Shown in pieces: positions 44,869 to 54,814 of a stretch of 64,000 bases of DNA. The stretch's first letter is position 1. Each line of letters opens with the position of its first letter. Source of the stretch: Siphlonurus alternatus (lineage: Eukaryota > Arthropoda > Insecta > Ephemeroptera > Siphlonuridae); NCBI GenBank assembly GCA_949825025.1, contig OX463778.1, forward strand, positions 5,657,142 to 5,721,141. Reading direction: 5' to 3'. The notes below the pieces were generated by a model, which saw only the letters and a list, made by a program, of their open reading frames with translations, was not told where the DNA came from and searched no databases. The position numbers and the translations under genes are program-made.

Positions 44869-47085
44869 GGTTCTCAACAACTTCAACAAGTGTAATTTTG
44901 TTTATTGCTCTTATACCAACAACAACTATACAGTAAATATATAGCACTTGAGTTTTAACTGTACTTTTAATTCTTGTAATGTCGAAAAAATACAAATTTT
45001 TGCCAAAGTCTTTACGTTTCTCTTACTTTCTTCGTAAAAAGATCATGGCTGACTAAGGTACCAACAGAAATCTGAATATGAAAAAATAACGGCTATTACG
45101 AAAATTTGAAGTGTGAAGTGATACAGTGACGCAAACAACTTTAATAATAAGTACACTTAATTATACATGAAAAATTAATTATTTCTCACAATTGACAAAT
45201 AAATATAAGTTTACTAAATCAATTATGTAGCATGGGAATGTTGGTAAAAGCCCGCCATATTGTGAGAACCGCACAAGTGGGAGGAGCTAACTAAGTTCGG
45301 CTTGACCCGTTACCTTGCGATCGTGTCGTTGGTGGGAGCAGGTCCCGCGCGCTATATTACCGCGAGCCCGCGAGTATGACAATGTCAAGAGGTTAATAAA
45401 AGTATGTGACCTGTACATTGTATAATATTATATCGCTGCAGTTATTTTAATTCTTTATCATCATTTAAAATTAAATAACCTTTTACGCGACACTATTCAT
45501 CGCAACCGTCCCGCCATAGAGTTAATATTAAATAGAGAGGCTATCCGGTAGGTGGCGCTGTAGCCTCGCCGAGCGCGGTTCCACTAACTGACGTTTGAAA
45601 CGGGCGTCTATGACGTCACTATAAGCACTAACAATGTTAAATTTGATCAGTCAATACTGCGCTGAATACAATGAATAGTAGCAAAATAAGCATAACAACA
45701 GGTTAATGGGAATTGTAATTGTAAGCAACATTTATTTGGTAGACGTTATATGAAAAACGAAGTTGAATAAAAATTATAAAAAAAATATCCCTAACTCTAT
45801 TGGAATTTGACGCCTGTAGGTTGGTACAGCGAACAGCTGCTATAGCAGCAGCTGCATCACGTGATCACAGAGAGCGAATCAGGAGGCTATAAGAGCCAGG
45901 GCGTCTGTGTCGTCACACAGAAATGCAACTCTTGAAATTGACCAACACACTATAACATTAGGAAGCTAGAAAGTCGCCCCCCCTTGCGTCCCGCAGACAG
46001 AAAGCAGCAGCCGCTGCCGGCCGCCTCGCCCCCACAACACCGCCAGCGGGGTTACATAAACAAATGCCATTTTCATCGTGTGCCAAAAATGGCGGCCATT
46101 TCCGGTCAACAGTGCTGCCCTTGGTAAAAAAGTTTATGAACTATTTGCAGAAAGCAATGTTTAGGGGGGATAAAATGAAACCATTCAAATAATATTAGCA
46201 GAATATATTGAATATAATATACATAATTATGTTAATTCCAATCAACAAAAAACTATAAATAAATGTATGCATTATAATACTTATATAATTTTGCATAATA
46301 ATATATTCAAGAGACTCACTTTTAATAATTTTAGAAATTTAATTAATATAATTCTTACACTTTTAATATATATATTAATATATATATATATATTATATAT
46401 ATTCCACATGTAAAAATTAAGGGACAGAAATTTAATTTACCCTCTAAGAATTTATAGTCACAAACGTTTCAGAATATATATATATTAGTGCCGTGTAAAT
46501 AGATTATACTGTATATATACGCCGCGTGACGTCACAAAAAGGACTTTCAATAATTTTTTAAAAATAGTTCCTGGGCTCAAAAAAATCTGAAAAAAATCAG
46601 GATAGCATTATAACTTTGCACGCTCTATCCATTTCTGCAATAAAAAATTTTGAGGTCGATACTCGTCCATTAATTGTAATACAGGAAAATTTAAAATTAT
46701 ACAGTATTATAAATCATGAAACTGTAAAAACGCTGTAAAATCTCCATTATTATAGGGGGGGGGGGAATTGAAAGGCAATATTAATTTTAAATTTATCAAA
46801 GTGATATTTAATTAATGTGAAATAAGTAAAATATATTTACACTATATACTCTGGCTATCTATGTGTATATATTATAATATATATATAATTACATATATAT
46901 TATAGTTCAGAAATGATCGAGTGATCAGGATTATTAATTTGATTTAATTAATTACTATTATATATAATAATATATATATATATCAAGTAGGTATATGCAT
47001 ATATATTATAAAATAAAAACAGTAAATATATTACATATTTTATCATACAGCTGTATATATATGTCCAGTCCCCTCTATGTTTTTC
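44869..47085. other. Flank with GC-rich segments, no supported exon
   Basis: 45240-46130 is less AT-rich, with CpG-containing stretches (CCGCGAGCCCGCGAG, GCCGCTGCCGGCCGCC), TGACGTCAC at 45612, and AAAATGGCGGCCATTT at 46087-46102 (YY1-like). It could be the promoter region of the minus-strand exon at 44868, but no start site can be fixed. A half family-A MITE lies at 46505-46675 and (AT)-rich stretches at 46860-47050. Confidence 0.4.
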
Positions 47086-47440
47086 TTAAGGGTAAGGTAA
47101 CGCCACCAATGTTAAAAAAAATCCCTCTCACAAAAATTCTGAAAAAAATTTAAAATGTTCTCCTCTATACCCCCTATCAGTACCTAAAATATCAGGTATA
47201 CAAATACGATCTAGTTTTTGAGTTATAAATTTTTAAAGTTGACTACTTTAACATGGAGAAATGAAACTCCCATGTTAAATTGGTCAACTTTAAAAATTCA
47301 TAACTCAAAAACTAGATCGTATTTGTATACCTGATATTTTAGCTACTGATAGGGGGTGTAGAGGAGAACATTTTAAATTTTTTTCAGAATTTTTGTGAGA
47401 GGGATTTTTTTTAACATTGGTGGCGTTACCTTACCCTTAA
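47086..47440. mobile_element. TTAA palindrome family C, copy 3
   Basis: A 355-bp element nearly identical to 7940-8294 in the same orientation. Its right-hand TTAA (47437-47440) doubles as the left end of the next element. Confidence 0.85.
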
Positions 47441-47790
47441 GGGTAAGTTAACACGAAATATTGATTGTTGTAGTCCCATTTGATAAACATTTAAACCTTA
47501 ACAACCTCATAATAATTCTGATTTTTTTTTTTTTTTTTTTAGAGGCAGTTCTTATTAACCAAAAAAATGTGGAAAAAATTTAAAAACAATCGGACGATCC
47601 AATTTTTTTAAATTTTCAGTATGGGGCTTTCCCATGGAGACCTAAAAACTAAGAAATTAATTTAAAAAAATTTGTATCGTCCGATTGTTTTGAAATTTTT
47701 TTGGTGCTATTAAGAACTGTCTCAAGAAAAATTCAGAATTATGAGGTTGCTGATCGAGGTTTACATGTTAATCAAATGGGACTATTTATT
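47437..47790. mobile_element. TTAA palindrome family D, copy 2 (right end lost)
   Basis: Matches 23951-24371 from TTAAGGGTAAGTTAACACGA through the central CCATGGAGACC to AATCAAATGGGACTA, then breaks off before its terminal TTAA. Confidence 0.75.
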
Positions 47791-48085
47791 ATCATTTAAA
47801 AAAAATCCCACACATGAAAATTGTGAAAATAATAATAATAAAACTAAAATATTCTCCCCTTCATCCCCTAGCTATCATGGCATTTATAGCTAAAATATCT
47901 GCAGGTATAAAAATTCATAACTAAAAAAAAAAAAAAAAAAAAATCGAATTTGTATGTGTATTTTATAATTAGCTACTGCATATAATGATAGAGGGGATGT
48001 AGAGAACATTTTAAATTCTTGTCATAATTTCATAATGTGTGGGATTTTTTTTTAACATTGAGCCTGTTACCTTATTTCCCCTTAA
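47791..48085. mobile_element. Decayed family-C-like palindrome
   Basis: AAATCCCACACATGAAAATT at the left pairs loosely with the right part ending GTTACCTTATTTCCCCTTAA. The interior TAGCTAAAATATCTGCAGGT is like family C. Third member of a head-to-tail stack. Confidence 0.6.
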
Positions 48086-48483
48086 CATATATAATTACAT
48101 GCAGTATAAAATGATATTTAAACATTGCATCCTTTACCAACAGACACAATTCAAGTAATACAGTGGGATAATTGCATGAGAAAATTTAGCTAATTAACAC
48201 ACAGCAAAACCTTAAACTGCACACATTTTTGCTTCAGATATATAGCTGGATGTACATGCATTTTGTTGGCATAGCCAAATTTCATTATCATTATATTTTA
48301 GTAACATTTTTTTATATATTATGTTTATTAATTAAAATTAATTATATAATGATAATGAAATTTTACTTACACCAAATTCAAGTTTCACTGGAGATTGAAA
48401 AACAATTTTATTACAGTAAAAATCAAACAATGTTTAACAGAAACCCACAATGCTGTAGCTGTGGGAGTACTGGAGGAACTTGC

Positions 48484-48674
48484 GAGGAGCCACATGTAGC
48501 GCACAGTCCCTCCACAACAGTGCTCATCCTTATCAGCGGGGCCAATGTTACCAATGCTGGTGGCCGGTATGTAGTACTGGAGGAGCACAGGAGCCATGTA
48601 GCACCTCTTCGCCATGGTGTGCTCATACTTCAGCTCACACTCGTGCAGCTGGGTCATCAGCGAGTGATATATAA
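48484..48674 (-). pseudogene. Minus-strand exon-like segment, unrecognised
   Basis: After an acceptor TTTCAG (minus strand) the frame reads MTQLHECELKYEHTMAKRCY, then MAPVLLQYYIPATS... to RYMWLL, ending at a possible GC donor (CTC|GCAAGT). 63 codons are open, with GC-rich third positions unlike the surroundings. The upstream segment at 49451 does not join in phase. I do not recognise the protein. Confidence 0.4.
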
Positions 48675-49129
48675 CTGAAATTTATTAGTCTTTTATTAAA
48701 CACAAAAAGTGTACATAACTGAAATATAACTGATAAAAAAAAAAGAATAATAATGTTATGTATAATAGTAAATGCACATTTTTTTCATCTATATAATGTT
48801 ATGTATAACAGTAAAAGGTAAATAAAAATTAATTTTAACATATTATATTAAGGCACAAGAGCAAATTCTCATTTTTTCTTTATTTATTTATTTATTTATT
48901 TTTTTTACGTCAAAGAAATAAACTAACCCAATGCACAAAATTAGAAGGAATATGTTGATTTTCTAGTACATTACATAATACTGAAAACTAGGAACACTAT
49001 ATTTTATAATGATGCATTCTCATGTGTAGTTATATATTAATGGTCATCATGCTGATTGAGGTTTTTACATTTCCCTGATTGAATTAGTCAAATGCTACAA
49101 TATATTATTGTGGCTAAACCTATAAGATG

Positions 49130-49132
<3 letters not shown>

Positions 49133-49226
<94 letters not shown>
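49133..49226. repeat. (AT)n microsatellite
   Basis: About 47 AT dinucleotides. Confidence 0.95.
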
Positions 49227-49227
<1 letters not shown>

Positions 49228-49450
49228 CTAACAATAACAAGATTTGTTAGTAAAAATTCCTCTATGGAACTTTAGTCCAAACTGAAAAAACAGTGGATAA
49301 TGCAATATTTATATTTTTACACCATATATAACCAAGAAGAATTAAAAAAAAAAAAAAAATCACTTTCAAGTGTAAGATTGACCTTGGACAAATGAGCATC
49401 GCGAGGCACACTGACTTGGTAGATACCGATGTGCTTGTTAGGTGACATAC

Positions 49451-49622
49451 CGTTAGCGGCAGTTTGCTGGTGGCGGAATGGTCACACACGACGGCAGCCT
49501 CGGCCAGCTTGTCGGTCTGCAGCAGAGGGAGTGACGCTTCCTTGACGAGAGACCGCAGCCCCTCTCCTCCCCTCCTGTCTGGCAAGCAGCTCGAGAAGAT
49601 GCTCAGAGGCAAGAGTGAAACG
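49451..49622 (-). pseudogene. Minus-strand exon-like segment, unrecognised
   Basis: Acceptor TCTCCAG, donor GTATGT. Open after one base: VSLLPLSIFSSCLPDRRGGE, then GLRSLVKEASLPLLQTDKLA and EAAVVCDHSATSKLPLT. It ends in phase 0, while the next segment (48674) needs phase 1. It looks like exon sequence from an alpha-helical protein; identity unknown. Confidence 0.4.
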
Positions 49623-49959
49623 CTGGAGACAAACCAAGCATTAGTTTGGTACAGCAGAGTTAAGGATTGATGTCAGTGGTATAAGAAATAGGCTTAGACA
49701 ACTCTCTGAAAATTGTAGAAAACATTCATAATTCATGGAAACTTTTTTTCATGAAAAATAGACTAACATCGGGAAAAATTTTGATATATTTAGCATTTTA
49801 GATTAGCATTGTTTTAAATATGGACTGCTGTGGCTTTTAGTCAAATCAGTACCTTCACAAGAATAATAATAATAATAATTACTCAAAATCTACACTTTTT
49901 TTTTTTTTTTTTTTTACATCACAAACTGATGAATTATTATTTTTGTTATTTTGTATTTC

Positions 49960-50074
49960 ATTCATTCATTCATTCATTCATTCATTCATTCATTCATTCA
50001 TTCATTCATTCATTCATTCATTCATTCATTCATTCATTCATTCATTCATTCATTCATTCATTCATTCATTCATT
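49960..50074 (+). repeat. (ATTC)n microsatellite
   Basis: About 28 uninterrupted ATTC tetranucleotides. Confidence 0.97.
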
Positions 50075-50139
50075 TTTTTTGTACAACAAAGTTTAATTAC
50101 TTCTAATAATCATGTAGGAATTCAATGTACAGTCGTCAC

Positions 50140-50245
50140 TTTAGAAAATTTCTCCTTGCAGCCTTGTTAATTTCCATGCCCCGAAATGATAACACAGGGC
50201 ATGATTATTAACAAGGCTGCATAGGGAAATTTTCCAAGGTGACCA
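50140..50245. repeat. Imperfect hairpin around GCAGCCTTGTTAAT
   Basis: AAAATTTCTCCTTGCAGCCT ... CATGCCC pairs with GGGCATG ... AACAAGGCTGC and GGGAAATTTTCC, giving a stem of about 40 bp with bulges and a loop near 50188-50196. Confidence 0.7.
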
Positions 50246-51074
50246 GTGTTCATTTTAGAATTGGTTGTACAAAAATCTGTATTTAAAACTGTTTAAAATT
50301 TATGATAAAAATTGTTGAGAATAATCTGCCTATATGTGAGTTAATAATTCACAATAAAAAAAACAAAATTATTTTGATCAGAATAAAAAATAAAAGAAAT
50401 CTTCTTATGAAGTCACAAAAAATGTTCTTTTATTTTCCTTTGCTTTGGAATTTCTAATAATTAATTTGTTAAAGACGTTAATGTGTTTACTAGCATTTTT
50501 TATCATTCACAATAATTATAATTACAGTACATTGTTTTTAATAAATAATAATAATAAAAAAGATCAGTACAAAATTTCTCCACATTTATATTTCAATCCC
50601 TTTCGTAATTGATACCAAATTTTTCCTCACAAATTGGTATTTTAACAATACTTGGAACTAAAAGGATTAATATCAGTGGGCTTAGTAGATGGTGAACTAA
50701 TCTGAAAATTTCAGCAAACCTTCCTGACACCATGAAATAATGAAATAATTTTACCAAAAAAAAAAAAAAAAAAAAAAAATAGACCAAATTCAGTGAAGTT
50801 TTTTTTAGATATTCAGCATTTAAGATTAGTATTGTTTTAAATGGAGACTTAAAATTATACATAAAAAAATAATAATGCATACTTCATCATCATAAAATTT
50901 ATTGAGCAATGGCCACCACGGTGACATTAATTTTTAAACAAGACTAGAAGAGCTTCCAGACAGGCAATACATCGTCCCATGTTTAACAATGAAAAAGCCT
51001 TCATGCGACAGACATTATAAACAATGGTTTGTTACAACCATTGCGAGTAGAAGTAGAGTAAAAACATAGCATAC

Positions 51075-51240
51075 CTATCAAGTAAATTGCCAGAGCCCTC
51101 ATTCCCGCATTCTCGTAGTTCAGTGCCAGACTCAGCAGGGCGAGGCGATGTTGATGCAGTCTTGCCAACAGCGCGGTGAGTGCCAGACCAACGCTGGCTG
51201 CTGATTGGCTGATGTCAAGCTCGGCCAGCAGGCAGGGGGG
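51075..51240 (-). pseudogene. Minus-strand exon-like segment, unrecognised
   Basis: After acceptor CTGCACAG: PPCLLAELDISQSAASVGLA, then LTALLARLHQHRLALLSLAL and NYENAGMRALAIYLI, donor GTATGC, phase 0 in and phase 1 out. Leucine-rich, helix-like. It does not join in phase with 49622. Not recognised; not part of PI4KB as far as I can tell. Confidence 0.4.
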
Positions 51241-51415
51241 CTGTGCAGAAGGGGGAAGAGCATCAGTGGGGCGTCCAAGCTTCGGTCATCGTCAGGACGT
51301 ACAAGAGGGGGGGACGCAGACAGAGTCTCTGGAGATGAGGGTCATCTGAGATACAAAGTCTGCAAACAAAAGTAGTTATTGTCAACAAACAGTTGGTCCA
51401 GTGATGTTGGGCCAA

Positions 51416-51702
51416 TGGAGGCGTCAAGTTTTCCCCGGCGGGAAAATTTTCTCCATAAGCCTCCATGTTAGAAAATTTGAATTTTTCCTCATCAATTATT
51501 AAAGCAATTAATTTGAAACCATCTCCTATCCCCCATTCAGGAATATTCTGATAATGAATCAAGCACTCATTTTTCTCAAAAAAAAAAAAAAAAAAAAAAA
51601 AAAATATTTTATGCCAAAAGATCAATTTTGAGTTTTTTTTTTTTACATGGGTTTGGATAGAACGGTGGGAATACCGCAAAATCAGCTGACTTGAAGCCTC
51701 CA
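51416..51702. mobile_element. TGGAGGCTTCAAGT MITE, copy 1
   Basis: Left TGGAGGCGTCAAGTTTTCCC, right AGCTGACTTGAAGCCTCCA, inverted. Related copies: 53102-53165 (end only), 59965-60569 and 61848-62120. Confidence 0.75.
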
Positions 51703-51928
51703 TACTGGTCCAGCTTATTTTACTCATGTGTTTACCGAGTTGCATTTTTTGAGTATTTGTTAATCAACCTTACATTTATTCAATTTAAGGAAAATAAACC
51801 ATTACGTTTGTGATATGTTATTAAAGGTTCTTCCTTTGAAATCTTTGAATTGTATGTTATTTTAAGAATAAACTTAAATCAAAATTTAAATGAGGGAAAT
51901 ACAGTATTCAATAATTAAAATATAAACT

Positions 51929-52045
51929 AAAAAATGTACTCCTATGAAATAAAAAAAGTCAATAAAAAAACTTTTTTATTTCATACGGGTACAATTTTTA
52001 TTTTATTAAATATTTCCCTAATTTAAATTTTTATTTAAGTTTATA
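51929..52045. repeat. Inverted repeat around AAAAAAGTCAATAAAAAAAC
   Basis: TCCTATGAAATAAAAAAAGT at the left pairs with ACTTTTTTATTTCATACGGG at the right, with further complementary blocks AATTTAAATGAGGGAAATA and TATTTCCCTAATTTAAATTT. Confidence 0.6.
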
Positions 52046-52283
52046 TTCAAAATTACATATGAAATAATGGTCTTGAGAAAAAGCTACAATTCTGAACCCC
52101 ACAAACTTTAACACTGTCTTACTTGCTGAGAAGAAACGATGCAGATTTTTAATTCTGACAAATAAAACATTTCTGATGTAAGTTCACCTCCATGACAAAC
52201 AGAGCCAGGTCAAAGTTCACAGTGTTCATAATAGTTCATATATTATAATACATCTCTAGACAGCATGAATGTTACCCTGCTCT

Positions 52284-52317
<34 letters not shown>

Positions 52318-52705
52318 TTATTTATTTCACATTAAATATCAGTTGATACATTGTGACTACATACTAAGCAAAATTGAAAAAGCTGTAAAAACAAAAAAAA
52401 AAACAAAAAATAGTAATACAATCATAGACAAACATCAAAATACCACAATTAAAATAATTAAAATAACAATATTCACAGTGAACTTAGCCTACAAAATTTT
52501 AGTAGTGAAATTGATATCAAATTTCAGTAAAGAGTAAAGCACTAAAATATATACAATATATATATTGATTGATTGAAAATTGATTTGCTCCTTGAACTTT
52601 TTAGTGCTTTACTGAAATTTGATATCAATTTCATTACTAAAATTTTGTAGGCTAAGTTCATTGTGAAAATCTCTTACTGTTTTATATTACAATGAAGGCA
52701 CCCAC

Positions 52706-54814
52706 CTTATCCTTGCTGTTGAGCACGGACGAGTACATGACGGAGATGCAGCACGTGGTGGGGGGGGGGGGGGGGTGCTCGAGTGGATGGGCAGCTAGAC
52801 TCTGGCAGGCAGGTTCAGGTTGATCTGGTCCAGCTCTGCATATAGTCGTATCACCTGAGCCTCCTTGCCCCCCGCCAGGCCGGGGAGGAGGTGACCAATG
52901 GCGAACAGAGACCGCACAAAGTGGAGTTCCCCTTCCAGCCGCGGAGCCTGGGGGGAGAAATTTAGTGTCATGATACTTCATTTTATTTTATCATAGAAAA
53001 AAAGAATACACGAAAAAAAAAAATCAAAAAAATCTTATTACTATGCTTTCTCAAGCAGGGCACAAAATAATTGTGTATCTGTTGCCATAAAGTTTCATAA
53101 TAGAGGCTTCAAGTCAGCTGATTTTTTGGTGTTCTCACCATCCTATCTAAACCTAGTTAAAAAAAAAACGTGAATTACTGTAAAATATTGTTCACAAAAA
53201 AAAAATATATATGAAATAATAAATAAAATAATAAACAAACAAACAAACAAACAAATAAAAAGACTAACAATACTGTAACATACATACTTATTTTATTCCT
53301 ATTGACTACAGTACGTATATTGCAAAAAAACTGAAGGTTTAAAACGTCAAGGTTGCCATATTGTATTAGCTATCAGTTTCAGTCTCACGACCCACTTATT
53401 TTGACCTTGTGTTATTTCAAGGTCAACCTAATAGTCCTGAAACTGACCTGAAAAACTCTGTAATGCTTACCCTTACAATGGGAACATAAATTATGGTTAA
53501 TTGATCCAATCAACCACTCACCAACAGATGCAGCTGGTCTTGTGTCCCCAAAGTTCGTTGACCATGCCACGGTGAGTCTCGAAACACGTGCAGCCCGTGT
53601 TGAAAGCTCTGCCACTCCGTAGATCTCCCAGACAAGAGCTGCTACTGCTTCCTTCTGATGACAAAAAAAAGGAACCAATCAAATACATGGTAAAATTGGG
53701 AGAACTGAAAGTATCAGAAATCCTACAGAGACCTCCGTGTACGTCTTATGGCCAGAAATTTGACCAGCTTGGCCACTGTAACTGAGAGTGGCGGCGCCAC
53801 TGAATCGCAGCAGCAATGCCCGGTTCTCGCTGGCTGCGCGGGCTGCCAGCAACCAGAAAGAACCGGGCCATGCCGAACATTTAGCAGCGCCGCCACTCTT
53901 AGTTACAGTGAAGCTCTGATCAAATCCCTGGCCATAAGACACGGAGGTCTCTGTAGGGTCTGTGAAAGTATGATATAGGTTCAGGAAATATATTAATTTC
54001 TTTGAATGTAATCACAGTTAAACAAAAATTGCAAATACTGTATATATATATATTTCAATTCAGCTTTTAGAACTACATATGTACTTACGTTAGTGTTAGA
54101 TGGACAAATAATACAGTTTCTCATATACTATTTTCATCAGACTAGCTAAATGGAGAATGTGAAAGAGATTACAGTGAGTGTTTAGAAAAAACTTGGCATA
54201 ACCTAAAATGTTTCCATACATAAGTATACAGTATAACCTAAACCAAAATCTGAAATAAAATTCCAATACTAAATCAAGCAGCAACTGCAAAAAATTGGTA
54301 CTAACTACTAAGTCCTTTGTGTATACCCCCTCAAATTACATTAAAAAGTAGAATTAGCACAATATTAGAGACAATAAATTAATATAATGTTATACAAAAA
54401 AAAAACTTATTCCTGGATAAAAAAAAAGTTGCAAAAAGGATATCACATTATAGCAACAAGAAGTCACGGTACATACCTAGAGACTTTGCTGGTGCCAGCA
54501 GGACGGCATTTGCATCTGACTATGCCATGACCTCTGATGAGCCTTCTAGCTTGGCGAAGGCTGCAATGTCAGCGGCTGTGGTCTGTTCTCAAGATAGCGA
54601 GGCATCCACTCTTTGGGACGCAGCTTGTCCGACAAGATCAGTGTCTTCAGCTTGGTACCTGTCACAAGAACATGGGGTCAGTGACCTGTCTAAGACGTTA
54701 GAGTTGAGGAAGGTCTTACCATCACTTTTCGTTTTGCTGGTAAGATGAGCATGGGAAGACTAGGCTTCGAGAAGCCACACTACTCGTAGTGAGAATTCAG
54801 CACTGCGTATGCAC
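52706..54814 (-). pseudogene. PI4KB: PI4KB fragment, decayed
   Basis: Minus-strand exons in order: 54720-54814, 54477-54658, 53522-53654, 52706-52947. Recognised by DGTKLKTLILSDKLRP (human GTKLRKLILSDELKP), KAHQRS...SDANA (human THQRSKSDATA), FVRSLFAIGHLLPG, LPARV-stop-LPIHS (human LPARVWLP) and SVLNSKDK. PI4KB makes PI4P at the Golgi; these exons cover the segment before the kinase domain, and neither the N terminus nor the kinase domain was found. Lesions: TAG in the 54720-54814 frame; TAG and a frameshift in 54477-54658; TAG at 52795-52797 where W is expected; a 16-base G run (52760-52775) with a lost frame after it; and a phase clash between the 53522 and 52947 exons. The phase match between 54477 and 53654 and the splice sites show that it kept introns, so it is not a processed copy. 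Confidence 0.75.
53720..53962. mobile_element. Family-J fold-back element, copy 3 (in PI4KB fragment intron)
   Basis: Ends CCTACAGAGACCTCCGTGT and ACACGGAGGTCTCTGTAGGG, subterminal ACTGTAACTGAGAGTGGCGG with its complement, and a GC-rich core (GCCCGGTTCTCGCTGGC with GAACCGGGC). The best preserved of three copies. Confidence 0.85.

Noticed and set aside
49830..50096. 88-codon open frame of repeated IHSF
   Set aside because: It is simply the translation of the (ATTC)n microsatellite.
51263..51745. 160-codon minus-strand frame
   Set aside because: Most of it is a TGGAGGCTTCAAGT MITE with poly-A/T; only the neighbouring 51075-51240 part is exon-like and in a different frame.
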